Shown: positions 13,321 to 24,985 of the stretch, one piece after another
Position numbering within the stretch: position 1 is the stretch's first letter
How the letters are laid out: each line of letters opens with the position of its first letter
Origin: Nothopassalora personata
Lineage: Eukaryota; Ascomycota; Dothideomycetes; Mycosphaerellales; Mycosphaerellaceae
DNA length: 64,000 nt
NCBI GenBank assembly: GCA_033816765.1
Contig: CM066295.1
Coordinates: 248,001-312,000, forward strand
Direction: 5' to 3'
Translations under genes and position numbers: made by a program
Notes under the pieces: generated by a model
The model's database searches: none
Told to the model about the DNA's origin: nothing
Seen by the model: the letters and a program-made list of their open reading frames with translations, nothing else

Positions 13321-16197
13321 TATCGGGGGTGTTTACTTAACTAAGTAAGCGAGCCTTTTAGTCCGATAGAACATACTAAGAGTTAGTATCTTATATATAG
13401 GTTATAGCTAATATTACTATTAGGGGTAGAGGCTACCGTTAATATAGATACTATCGGATAGGCCTCCCCCCGTATTATTAGTAAAAAGAGGAGGTTATAT
13501 CTAAAGGGTAAGGTCCTTATATCCGGCTACCGAAGGGTTAAGGCCTAAATATATAATCTATACCCTTACTTCGGCGCCTTATATAGCCTTCGTAGATACC
13601 TTATATTCGACTACCGTACGCGTAGCCTTCGCGGATCCTTCCGTCGGCTTATACCGTCTTCGCTAACGCCTTATATTCGGCTACTATACGCGTAGTATTC
13701 GCGAGTCCTTATACTAGCTCCTAGCTATTATACTCTTCTAGCTAGCCCTTCTATTATACTAGGTACTATACCTTACCCTTATACTTATGCTTTCCTAGTA
13801 CTACCTCTACTTTATATTCCCCGTCCTTATTAGCGAGGGGTATAGTACCTCTATCCTTCTCGCTACCCGCGTACGGCTCGAGGAGGGATATATAGAATAT
13901 ATTATAAATTCTTAAGTCGGCTAGTAGTACTAGGCGGTATGCCTACGAACCGATAGCGTTAATAATGCGATACGGTCTAATAAACTTCGGACCTATCTTC
14001 TTCTTCGGTAATACTAACCTTAGGTTCTTCGTAGATAATAAGACTATATCGCCTACGCGATAGCTCTTAGCCTTATAAGTCTTATTATAGCAGCGAGTCT
14101 AGTTAGCTACTACGATTTCCTAATGCTTCGTAAGCGTAGCGCGTATTTCTCGTATACGGTTAACTAAGTCTACCGCTACTAGTACCTCCCCTTCCCGGAT
14201 CTTACCCTAAGATCCTATAGGTATTAGGGTAATCTTAGGTCTCTAACTATACGCTATCTCGAATAGGCTTATATAGAGCGTAGGGTAGGCGCTATTACTA
14301 TATACGAATTTAGTAATAGCTAGCTACTTAGCCTACTCTATCTAGTTCTTACTATAGTAATAACGAAGGTACTATTCTAAGGTTTAGTTTACCCTCTTAG
14401 TCTAACCGTTAGTCTAAGGGTAAAAAGCTATAGATAGCTTACGCTTTACCTACGCCTCGAAGTAGAAGTTACTCTAGAACTTACTCGTAAATACTAATTC
14501 GCGGTTACTTACTATACCCGCTAGGATACTATAATGCCGTACGACTTCGTCTCGTAAGGTCCTCGTAAGCTCCGCGGCTATATATATCTTAGTTGTAGGA
14601 ATATATAAGTTTATTTTAGAGTAGCGGTCGACGATTACTAGGATCGTATTATATACGTATTCTCCTCGCTTACTTAGCGGTAGGTCCGTAATAAAATCCA
14701 TAGTAATTTCTTACTATAGACCGTCTAGCCTAGGTAGTAGCTATAGCTCGCCGTAAGGTCGATAGCGCCTCGCCTTCGAGGTCTAATATGCTCTATAGTT
14801 TCTAATATACTCCCTTATATCCTTACTAAGTAAGTCCTACTAGTAGTAACGTCGTAGTAGCTCTTTAGTCTTTACCTTACTAAAGTGCCCTACTAGTAGG
14901 TCGTTATAATATATATAGAGTAACTATACCCTTAGTATATAATCTTCGGGTACGATAATCGCGTTTCCGCGATAGACTAACCCGTCTTTTATATACTAAC
15001 CCTTAGCGTCCCCTTCGCTAGGCGCCTACGATAAGTATACGACGTACCTATCGTCTCTCCCCTATACGATTTTCATTAGTAGTATAAGTAGTTCGCCTAG
15101 GCCGCCTTATATTATTATAGCGTATACTCTTACTAGTAGCGATTAAGCTCCCTACGGCTCGTAGGCTCCTACTACCGTTATCGCCGCCTTATCCTATATC
15201 TTCTCGTAGGTAGCGGTTACGAGCCTTACTATAGGCTCGTCCTCTCTTAATAGGGATTCCTTCTAGAAAGATAGCTTACTTTATAGCGTAGGAAGTAAGT
15301 TTAATATCTACTACGCTACGCGTACGTAGTTACTACGTCGCGATAGCGTATCGGCTAGGTTACCCTTCCCCGGCCTATACTCTACTACGAAGTTAAAAGA
15401 TTATAGAAACGTCGCCTATCGAGCTTACCTCCTATTTAGCTACTTTACTATTATAAAACCCTATAGGTTCGTATAGTCGACTAGTACCTAAACCGTATAT
15501 AATACGCCTTCGAGGTACGGTTACTAATACTTAAATGCCTCTACTACTACTAGTAGCTCCTAGTTATAGGTCTTATAATTATACTTAGTAGGTGCTATCT
15601 TATAAGAATAGAAGGTAATTAGATACTACTTAGTCCTAAATAACTAAAAGATAATACCTATAATCGTAAAACCTAAGGTATCCGTTTTAACCCTCGTACG
15701 TAACGAAGGATCGAAGTACCTTAGGATAGGTACTCCGAGAAACCTAGCTTTTAGCTATTAGAATGCTTACTCCTCGTAAGCGGACTATATAAGAGGTCCT
15801 TACTTCTTACTATTCTTATACCCCTTAAGTAGGTCTGTTAATAGCTTTACGATCCTTAAGTACCCTTCGACAAAACGCCTATAGAAGTTATAGAATCCTA
15901 GGAAGGATTAAACCTTATAAAAACTCGTAGGTGTAGGCTATTCCTTAATTACGGCTACCCTACTCCTATCTATCGATACGCCTACGATACTTACGATAAA
16001 TCCTAGGAACTCGGTACTCTCCTAGAAGAAGCTATACTTCTTTAGGTTCGTAAATAGGGTGAACTTTCGTAGCCTCTCTAGTACCGCGCGTACGGCTCGT
16101 ACGTACTCCTTACGCGTTACGCTATAGATAAGGATATTATCGAGGTAGACTACGTATATATTATCTACTAACCTAGTAAGGGCCTTATTAATATACT

Positions 16198-16553
16198 GTT
16201 ACGGTTTGGATTAAGCTACGGCGGCACGCCTAACTATTAGTTATAGAGATTACGTACGCGGCACGAGATTACTCGCTTACTAGCGACTTAGTAATTCGAG
16301 ATTACTCGCTTACTAGCGACTTAGTAATTCGAGATTACTCGCTTACTAGCGACTTAGTAATTCGAGACTACTCGCTCACTAGCGACTTAGTAATTCGAGA
16401 TTACTCGCTTACTAGCGACTAAGTAATTCTTCGTCGTCGTCGGACGTAATTATCCTATCGGGATTCCTAGGTCTTAGGCGGCTGCCTCCTACCTTACTAG
16501 GGGCGGGAGTTCCCCTTCCGTTACTTATCTATAAAGTACTTATCCTTAGTAAC
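16198..16553. mobile_element. Insert in element B, flanked by a 65-bp duplication
   Basis: A segment of about 356 bp starting TGTTACGG lies between two near-identical 65-bp copies of the YLDD-coding part of the reverse transcriptase (16133-16197 and 16554-16618). The TGTTACGG start matches the start of the un-RIPed solo LTR at 3256, so an LTR origin is possible. The right end does not clearly end in CA, and the flanking duplication is far longer than a normal 5-bp target duplication. Confidence 0.5.
16264..16428. repeat. Five tandem copies of a 33-bp unit
   Basis: The unit begins CGAGATTACTCGCTTACTAG and repeats five times without gaps. The copies differ at only a few bases. It forms the centre of the insert in element B. 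Confidence 0.9.
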
Positions 16554-18300
16554 GATATTATCTAGGTAGACTAAGTATATATTATCTACTAACCTAGTAA
16601 GGGCCTTTTTAATATACTCCTAAAAGGTAGCTAGTATATTTATTAACCTAAAGGGCATTACTAAGTACTCGTAGTAACCGTATTACGTACGAAACGTAGT
16701 CTTCTACTCGTCTCCTCGCTTAATAGGAATACGGTAGTAGGTATCCTATAGGTCGATTATAGTAAAGAGCCTTATACCCTATAGCCTATCTAAGGTCTTA
16801 CTAATTAGGGGTAGTAAGTATCGGTTCTTTACCGTAATCTTATTTAGGCCTCTATAATCTATATAGAGCCTAAGAGTACTATTCTTCTTTAGTACAAATA
16901 GGATAGGCGTACCCGCCTCGCTTACGGATCGCCTAATCTACCCCTTCTCTATTACTTACGTAAGGTACTCCTTTAAGGCTTCTAGCTCGGTTAAGGACTA
17001 GTAGTATAGCGGCTTAAAAGGGGGTTTCTTTCCTTCGACGAGATTAATAGTATACTTAACCCCGTTAGGTATCTTACGCTTCGCCTACTTATTAGGTACG
17101 TATATATCTCGGAAGTCTATAAATTCTTTAGGCTACGAGGGGCCCTCTCCTTTAGATACTACTATAGTAATAACCCGAATACTTATCGTATAAACCTACT
17201 TTAAGCTCTTGAGATCCTTAAGGAACTCGCGTACATTACGCTACTAAATCGTAGGCGTCTCTATACCGTAGTACTACTAGTTATCCTTATCGGCCTTTAT
17301 AATCTAATTACAATACCGCTAAGGTCTACCTAAGATAACTAACGGCCTACCTATAGGCGCTATATAGTAGATAGCGTTGCTTACGCGCTCTACTCCTATA
17401 TTATTAGCTAGTCGTACGTAAACCGTATAGGCGCTATAGTAATACCCTTAGTTCTACGCGTACGACTCTAGATTTAGAAGCTTTATACTACTAATAGGCT
17501 ATATCTAGTATTAGAGTATATACTCGTACGATACTAAGCTTAAATCTATACCGTTATCTAGAAGAAACGTAGCCTCGTAAAAGCCCTTACGCGTCTCGAC
17601 GGCGCCTCGTAAGTAACGCGCTAGACTTATATCGACTTACCTTAAGGGGTCTATATAGAAACTTAGACTTAAGAGCGACCCTTACCTAGTCCTCTATCTT
17701 TTCCCTATTTACCCTTCTTAGTTAAAGCCTCGATAGTATCTAATATACGAACCGCTTACGCGTTACGGTCCTTCTATAGGTATCTATTTTAGTACTCCGT
17801 CTTATAGTAACACTTCTTACTATAGCCGTAGTACTCTACCTTCGACTTCTAGCTAGTTAAAGATAAGCTACCGGCGTCTCGCTACTAACTCGTACCTAAG
17901 GCGCCCGGTACTTAACTCTACTTCTATTACTTTAGGCGATCGGCCCGATTATATACGTCCTTAGCTTTACGCTTACGACGCCTATACTATCTACGGTTAT
18001 ACCCTCCGCTACTACCTCGGCGCTTAATGCTTTCGATATATAAGGCTAGGACTACTAGGTTTTCTCTAGTTATAGGGATATTATAGTAGCTAACGATAGC
18101 GGACCGTAAGCGAGGCGTAAGCTTTACTAGTAGGTACCGTATACGTTACGCTTCCGAGTAGTTACCTAACTAGTCCTCTATAATATCTAGCTTAGTCGCG
18201 AACTGTCGCGCTATCTAGTTATCCTTCTATTTCGTAACCTCGTACTCTAATATAACGTTAAGTACGCAATTTATAGAATTGCCGTATACGTCTTAATAGA

Positions 18301-19080
18301 ACTCCTTAAAGTCCTAGTATATATACCCTGTAAGGTTAACGGCGCTATAGTTAGTATACTATCGCTCGCTTACCTCTCCGCTAAGGTATATAACCCTATA
18401 TAGGACCTTTAATTCGTCTATCGTGTATATAGTACCTAAGAGGGCGAAGATAAGTAAGAGCTCCCGAGGGAATACCCTTACCTTCCTTATCGAAACCCCT
18501 CTAAAAGGTGTTAGCTCTTTTAGACGCGGTCGCGTTATATATACTACGGCCGCGCCTCGTACTATAATATTATTATTAGTAGTTATAGAGATAGAGGTAG
18601 GGGTTATAGTAGGGAGGTAATCTTCTCTCCTCCCTTCTATACGCTCTAGAGGCGGTACGCTTATAGCGCGTAAGATCTCTAGCCGCTCGATTTCCCGCTA
18701 TATCTCTTACTCTTTAATCTTAGCTCGTAAGGCCTCTCTTCTCGTAACTAAGGCTACACGACGCGCCTACTACTATACTCTAGGGCTTAGGGGGCGTAGG
18801 CGACTCGCCGTCGTACGCGTCGCGATTAGGCTCTATAGCGTATATAGATTATAACGAGAGGAAGCTTTAGAACTATAAGGACCGTTAGGCTATAAGGGGA
18901 TATCGTAATGTATAGTACGCCTACGATCTTCTAATCGTAGATAAACTAAAGCTTACTTTCTTCTATAAACGCTATACGCGTCTCCTAGTGTACGTATACG
19001 TATTACGTACGGTATACTAAGCCGGGTATAGCCGCATTACATGTAAGGGTTAGCTATAGGCTACCCTTATAGCTAAAGAC
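18301..19080. repeat. RIPed DNA between element B and the copia element
   Basis: TA-rich, CA/TG-poor DNA. It probably contains the upstream gag of element B (minus strand) and a copia 5' LTR, but neither boundary is visible. The open frame at 18423-18620 shows no gene-like features. Confidence 0.5.
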
Positions 19081-20244
19081 CTACCGTAAGTATTTAAAGG
19101 ACAATCCTTAATTCTATAGGAGTAAGGTAAATAGATATAAGTATCCTAAGGCCCTTAAACTAATAAAGAATCCTTAGTCTAACTTAAATAAGGACTAAAA
19201 AGTAGAAGGAACGGATTTAAGACTATAAGAATTATACGGACTATGTGTAGTTAAGACCTAGGGGGTATACTCCGCTAATAACTTATCTAAAGAGGACTCC
19301 TAGCTACTTAATAGGGGATCTAATATTCACGTTATAAATAAACCTACGAAGGCCGAATTTACCCTAGAATCGATCTCTAAGGATATACTTATCTACGTAG
19401 TAGCTACTACGCTTAGAGGAGTAGTTAAGGGTATCGTAAAGCTCTATATTAAGTTACTAGACGGATATCTAGTTACCCTAAGCCTTAAGAACACCCTCTA
19501 TATTCTAGGATTTTATTACAATATTATCTTACTCCCTTAAATACGGAAGAAAGGTCTTTTCTTAGACGAGCGTACTAATATCTAGTACGATAGTAATAAT
19601 ACTAAGGTAGTTAAGGTCTAGAGATTAGAGGATCTAATATACCTAAATATAAGGACTCTAGTAAAAGGGAAGCCTATAATAATTACTAAGTAGCCTATAT
19701 CCGAAGATAGTACCCTACTATCGGTTACTAAGACTTTAAAATAACAATTAAGGAGCGTAGCTATAGCTAGGAGCCGTATACCCCTTCTAGTAGTTCCGAG
19801 GACAATAAGGGACTACTATAAGGTCCTTAGATACTCTAGACTAGAACGAATAATATACCTATAGGACGTAGTAAAGGGCATTAAGATTATAGGATTAGAG
19901 GAACTACCTAAAACTAACGAGTACGAATCTTATACTCTCTTAAAAGGATATAAGAGGATATCTTAAAGCTCTAGGATTAAAATACGACCTTTGTTAATAT
20001 ATAAGAATATTGTAATTAACCTTATAGAGTTTAATGTAGGATATAATAGAGACCGATATACCTTCTATATTAGCGATAAGGATATAGGACTTTAATTTAA
20101 GTAGAATTTTCCTCGGAGGACCTAAGAGAACGTAATTAAAGTATATCTAGAACTTATAAGGTTTATTTAATTCTTTAGTAGGTTACTTATAGTTCTATAT
20201 TTAGATAATAATAAGGAATATAGGGTAGTATTTAAGTCTTAACT

Positions 20245-20387
20245 TATAAGATCGATATCTCGTACTTTATACTCTACCTAACCTGACTAAAAGATATAGT
20301 ATCTACAGTTAGTAACCGAGGATAGTACGGGTACATATCCCTTTACTAATGTTACGTAACCCGAGCCCGTTACGTAATCCCTTTATA
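20245..20387 (-). repeat. Left terminal repeat of the TRIM-like element
   Basis: 143-bp terminal repeat, presumed 3' LTR for a minus-strand element. It carries TTACGTAAC and GTTACGTAA as a 9-bp inverted repeat near its right end. Confidence 0.72.
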
Positions 20388-20682
20388 ATTATACCCCCTC
20401 CCGGACGTACCGTCCCCGGAGCGTAACGTATAAGGCTAAATAACCCCTCGTTATTAATTACTAAGTAATGTTAACCCTAAAACTACTAGTCGTACGCGCG
20501 TATAAAACGCCTACGTATCGTAACCGCGACCGATTATAACACGTAGTTTTTATACGACTAGTCTCTTAGCTCGCTAGCGAGAAATAGAATCTATCTTCCG
20601 CTAAGGCTCGAAATACAATCTATCTTACGCGGCTAAGACTCGAAACCTAAACCTTAGGTAAACCGGTAACCGCGGACAGTCT

Positions 20683-20825
20683 TATAAGAGCGATGTCCCG
20701 TACTTTATACCCTACCTAACCTAACTAAAAGGTACAGTGTCTACGGTCGGTAACTGAGGATAGTACGGGTATATATCCCTTTACTAATGTTACGTAACCC
20801 GAGCCCGTTACGTAATTCCCTTATA
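20683..20825 (-). repeat. Right terminal repeat of the TRIM-like element
   Basis: 143-bp terminal repeat, presumed 5' LTR. It is followed directly by the TAACT target duplication. Confidence 0.72.
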
Positions 20826-23203
20826 TAACTACTCTAAGATAGAGTTACTTAGAAACTAACTGCCCTTTATATACCTACTTAGGACCTAGGAGAACTAAAC
20901 GGAAAGTACTTAATTACTACTACTAGGGTATTAACCTTATTAGCGAGCCTACCCTTAAACCTATAGCCTAAGATTGTCTTAATAGCCGTATACCTTATAA
21001 ATAGGGCATCTTTTAAGAAGTTAGGCTAGAAGACCCTATTTAAAGCGGCTACGGGCATTAAGCTAAGCTTTACTTATATCTATAAGATAGGTCCTAGGGT
21101 ATACGCTTTTAAAACCAATAAGAAAGAACGCCTACGCACCTATAAAATAGACTCTCGATACTATATTAGGTACTTAGTTAGATTTAAGGGCTATAAGATA
21201 TACCGCATTTAAACACTATCCTATAGATAGGTTATTAGATCTAGGGATGTTACCTTTAATAAGAAATTAAGGTATAAGGGCCTATACGACGTTAACCTTA
21301 GACTAGCTATCTAAGATAACGAGCTATATATTATAGAACCTCTAAGACCGGCCTATAAAGGACAATTTAAGGAACTACTATTAACAATTAACCTTTTAAT
21401 AACTCCTTAAGCTTAGGGGATAGGGGACAGTATACCTTAAGAAGTAGATAAGGAAATTCTATATAATAATCTAATTAAAATAAGAAATTAGAGTTTAATT
21501 ATTAATAGATACACCCTTAGACTCTATAGCCGGTCCCGTAAATTGGCCTAGAAACCTAACTTTAGCTCTTTGGACTATTCGTGCCTCTAGGGGATATATA
21601 TATATATTTAGAGGATTAATTAGTACTAGACCTAAAACCTTAGACTTAGAATAAGAGACCCTTAATATAATCTATTAAAGTAAGAAACTAAGGTATAACG
21701 AAGAACTTATATACTTAATTCTTACTATTAAGAGGATTAAAATCTTGTCTACGCTCTTAAAGGGACCTTAAGAGGGTAATACTTTAGCTATATTGTCTAA
21801 AGCAACTAGAATAGAATATATACTACCCCCTAAACTAAAGCAATAGAGGAATCTTAATATACACCCCTACGGAAAAGTATTTAGGGTAGTAAGCGTCGAA
21901 GAATTTAATAAGCAATTTACGATAAATATCCTATCTTAGTATAATAAGGCTAAATTAGTAGGGCATCTAATAACGTTAATAACCTAGGTATAGAAATATA
22001 AGCTTAACTAAAACGTGGAACTCCTAAAATATAAGGCTTAGGTACATACTCGAGGCAAATCAAAGGACGGTATAGGGAAAACCTACGTAGTAACCCTCTA
22101 CGTAAGACTCTTTAGGTATATAATAGCCCTAGTAGCTTACTTTAACCTCGAGATACTATAGATAGATACCGTAAACGCATTTCTTAATACCCCTATACTA
22201 TTGCTAGTATATATATACGCCCCTAAAGAATTTAAGAAGGAAGGAAAGCTCCTAAGGTACTATAAGGCCCTTTATAGATTTAAGGAGTCTCCTCTATTAT
22301 AGTATTTAGAGCTTAAAGACACTCTTAATAACCTTAGCCTATCTAAAGTTACGGACTATCTTTTTATTAATAGGGAATTTTTAGTCCTAGTTTTCTTCTA
22401 TATAGACGATATCTACTTTACCTAGCTCTTAAAGTCCGAACTAAGAGCTAAGGAGCTAGTTTAAGGATTAACTAATAAATAAAAGATAAAGGTAATAGGA
22501 CCTATTAAATAGTTCTACGGTATTTATATTACTTATAATCGTTAATAATAGATCCTTAAGCTTAATTAGAAGGCCTATATCAAGAAAATTAGGTATCGCT
22601 ACGGTATCTTAAGGCTAGAAAAGAGAATTAAAACCCTCCTACTAGTAGGCTATATTAGCCTAAGAAACAAATTATAGGCTACTACGGAAGAAATTAACGT
22701 TTATAGGTCCTAAGTAGGATTAGTAAACTTTATAGTAGTAGAGACGCGCCCTAATATATCCTTTTTAGTCTCTCTTCTCTCTTAGTATCTAACTAACCCT
22801 ACTAAGGAAGCTCTTAGGGCGGTAAGACACTTAATTTAATACCTTCTCTATACTACGGAGTGAGTATTCGATTAGGTACTCTAGCCTACCTAAAAATTCG
22901 AACTTAACGCTACCGGAATTCTATAGAGCCTTAGATACCTTATTTACGAACGATAAGAAAACTCGTAGATTAAGTAAGGCCTTCGTCTTCTTCCTTTTTA
23001 AGAGGATTATTAAGTAGAGAGCGGTTAAGTAGGAAATAGTTACGAAATTAAGTACTAAATTAAAGCTATATACTCTTAGTTACGTCGCCTTAGGGGTCCT
23101 ATAGTAGGAAAGACTCTTTAGTACCAGTACCCTTAAATTAGAAAATCGGATATTACTATACTATAATAACTAGTAGACTATAAGGATTGTTAAAGCTCTA
23201 AAT

Positions 23204-23387
23204 TGTAAGGGCGCGCGTACCACAGGGTCCGAATGAGATAGTTGTTGTTCTACGAAGCTACGAAAGAGGAGCGCGAGGCGCGGCGGATAGATAAAGCATC
23301 GCCAAGCCGCGCTAACCCGATGCGGAAGGTCCGAGGTTCCGCCGGGACGACGCATCGTCAGTGAAGGGTCGCGGGCTGCCCGTGACA
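23204..23387 (-). repeat. 3' LTR of the chromovirus
   Basis: 184 bp, with 183 identical positions to the other LTR. The end of the pol frame runs into it (stop at 23312). Confidence 0.95.
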
Positions 23388-24985
23388 GTACCCCCCCTCT
23401 CAAAACTCGTCTCAGTCCTCTGAGCGTTCAGTCCATTAACTCGCCTATCCATCGTCTTGTGCGGCCACTTATCACCCTTGCCTGTCGAACTCCATAATCG
23501 TGCAAACGTCCAATCGTCTTCAAGGTCGTCCTCCATCTCTGTCACTACTGCTGCGGCTTGCGCATCAGACTCTGTTTGCTCATACTGCTGGCACGCCCAG
23601 GGCCTAAGCCCCTCTTCGGCGAACGCTCGCGTCTGATCCTTTTGACCAAGGTTGGGTATCAATGCAGGCTCTGCAGGGTTCGCTAGAACATCGGTACAAC
23701 TGTCTGTTCTGTCGTAGAGCTGAGGGCGGCGGCTTGCACCGTGATCCTCAGTTGGGACGACGGACTTTCCTGTAACCTGATCATCGTAGCGGTGCGTAGT
23801 GAACATGCGCTGACCAGATTCTATCAGAGGCAAGGCTCGGCTAGGCTTATTTGTGGCGGTGTCTCTGTCGACCCTGATCGTGTTAAGTCCGAGCACCTCA
23901 TTGACTGGAGACCAGTCAGATGGCGTTGCGAAGCCCTGAGGCGTGGGCAAATCCGGCCGGCTGTGGTGAAAGTCCGCAAGAGCGGCGGCTGCCCTCACAA
24001 ACAGGTCCTCTGCAGGTTGCCAAGTCTCTCCGGCCTCCATATCCTGATAGCCAGTCCATCGCACCTTGTACCAAGTGTCCACCTTGCGCTTCTTTCCCTT
24101 CTTCACTTTGCCTGCGCGCTTCCGCGTGTACATGTCCAAGATCTTGTCCACCTCATATTCTGGTGCCGGGGCTGTGACTGTGACATCGGCGACTGCGTCA
24201 GCTGCAGTTGTGTCGGGTTCGATGGCCACTGGCGGCGGCGGTGCCAGGTGCTGTCCCTCGAGCGGTGGGAGATCGGGGTTGTCGGCTCGCTGTAACAGGG
24301 AGGTGTGGAAGCAATTATCGAGTCCGCTCAATGCATCCGACAGGTTCAGCTTGTATGACAGCCTAGCGGGCATCACCTCCGTGATCTGGTACGGTCCTGC
24401 ATATCTGCGGTCCAGCTTCTTGGATGGTCGAGTGGTGCGAATGTTCTTCGTGCTTAGATACACCCAGTCGCCAACCTTGTAGTCTGGTGGGATGCTTCGG
24501 TGCCTGTTTGCTGCTTCGGCTTGCAGCGCCTGTGACATCCTCATGTTCTCTTGAAGATTGCGATGTAGCTCACAGATGCGTTTGGCGAAGGCTTCGGCTG
24601 ACTTGCTGTCGAGTCGCTGAAGGGTTGTCATGTGTCGGTCCTTGCCTGCTTGCAAATCGATACGCTCGGTGAACTCTGGGTTATATCCAACATTGGCGTA
24701 GAACGGTGACACTCCAGTGGTCTCCGACACTCGGTTGTTAATAGCGAACTGCGCTAAGCACAGCCAGTCGGCCCAGTCGCTCTGTGCCTCATTCGTGAAG
24801 GTGCGTAAGTACTGTTCCATCTCTTGGTTAGTGCGTTCTGATTGCCCATCCGTTTCAGGGTGGTAGGAGGAACTCAGCTTCCTGCTGATGCGCAGCATCT
24901 TGCATAGGCGCTTCCAGAAAGTGGCGATGAACTGCTTTCCGCGATCAGACGTGATGGTTTCTGGGAGGCCATGCCGGGTGAACAA
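23312..24985 (-). CDS. Pol continued: integrase C-part with chromodomain
   Basis: Continuation of pol in another frame after a one-base indel. It carries the second and third catalytic residues of the integrase core (T-S-D-R-G-K-Q-F, then H-P-E-T-D-G-Q-S-E), and an integrase C-terminal region with G-D-W-V-Y-L-S and R-R-Y-A-G-P-Y. A chromodomain follows (E-Y-E-V-D-K-I-L-D, then Y-K-V-R-W-T-G-Y, then E-T-W-Q-P-A-E-D-L) around residues 275-340. A long tail of unknown role runs into the 3' LTR. The chromodomain may direct integration to methylated-histone heterochromatin, which fits the location inside a RIPed block. It has no start codon of its own (the first usable codon is TTG), so it is a displaced fragment, not a separate gene. 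Confidence 0.88.
   Translation of the reverse strand: MFTRHGLPETITSDRGKQFIATFWKRLCKMLRISRKLSSSYHPETDGQSERTNQEMEQYLRTFTNEAQSDWADWLCLAQFAINNRVSETTGVSPFYANVGYNPEFTERIDLQAGKDRHMTTLQRLDSKSAEAFAKRICELHRNLQENMRMSQALQAEAANRHRSIPPDYKVGDWVYLSTKNIRTTRPSKKLDRRYAGPYQITEVMPARLSYKLNLSDALSGLDNCFHTSLLQRADNPDLPPLEGQHLAPPPPVAIEPDTTAADAVADVTVTAPAPEYEVDKILDMYTRKRAGKVKKGKKRKVDTWYKVRWTGYQDMEAGETWQPAEDLFVRAAAALADFHHSRPDLPTPQGFATPSDWSPVNEVLGLNTIRVDRDTATNKPSRALPLIESGQRMFTTHRYDDQVTGKSVVPTEDHGASRRPQLYDRTDSCTDVLANPAEPALIPNLGQKDQTRAFAEEGLRPWACQQYEQTESDAQAAAVVTEMEDDLEDDWTFARLWSSTGKGDKWPHKTMDRRVNGLNAQRTETSFERGGTVTGSPRPFTDDASSRRNLGPSASG
23388..23405 (-). promoter_or_regulatory. Polypurine tract of the chromovirus
   Basis: The minus strand reads GAGAGGGGGGG then TAC directly before the 3' LTR, the expected plus-strand primer site. 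Confidence 0.75.

Larger units (their letters stand above)
13321..18300 (-). mobile_element. RIP-killed Ty3/gypsy chromovirus B
   Basis: Read on the minus strand through RIP stops, this gives: gag knuckle and protease (about 18.2-17.4 kb); reverse transcriptase (about 17.1-15.9 kb, with [13 protein letters not shown] and a YLDD box mutated to YLDN); RNase H; integrase (14701-14474 is still open and begins M-D-F-I-T-D-L-P); an integrase tail with K-I-G-P-K-F-I-R-P-Y-R; and a chromodomain near 13.8-13.7 kb (E-Y-K-V-E-V-V-L-G-K-H-K-Y). The order and the C-terminal chromodomain identify a chromovirus. LTRs were not found. The reverse transcriptase is split by an insert at 16198-16553. Confidence 0.78.
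20245..20825 (-). mobile_element. TRIM-like miniature LTR element, 581 bp
   Basis: Two direct repeats of 143 bp (20245-20387 and 20683-20825) enclose 295 bp with no coding capacity. The repeats start TATAAG and end TTATA, which fits TG...CA ends after RIP. The pentamer TAACT flanks the whole unit (20240-20244 and 20826-20830). The repeats differ at about 15 positions, almost all transitions, with the left copy more AT-rich. On the minus strand the sequence next to the left repeat is purine-rich (GGGAGGGGG), like a polypurine tract, so the element probably reads on the minus strand. It interrupts the copia integrase. Confidence 0.75.
19080..23203 (+). mobile_element. RIP-killed Ty1/copia retrotransposon, 5' part
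   Basis: Plus-strand translation through RIP stops gives copia order. The integrase core is near 20.87-21.35 kb (A-V-Y-L-I-N-R, then L-G-x-K-T-L-F-K-A-A-T-G-I-K, then V-I-R-S-R-D-V-T-F). Reverse transcriptase is near 22.1-22.5 kb (V-N-A-F-L-N, later F-F-Y-I-D-D-I). The start of RNase H lies near 22.7-23.2 kb. It is interrupted by the TRIM-like element at 20245-20825 and cut at 23203 by the intact gypsy element. Its end resumes at 30505. The 5' limit is approximate. Confidence 0.8.

Noticed and set aside
14474..14701. Open 75-residue integrase-like frame as a gene
   Set aside because: It is a chance surviving piece of RIP-dead element B, with stops on both sides in the same frame.
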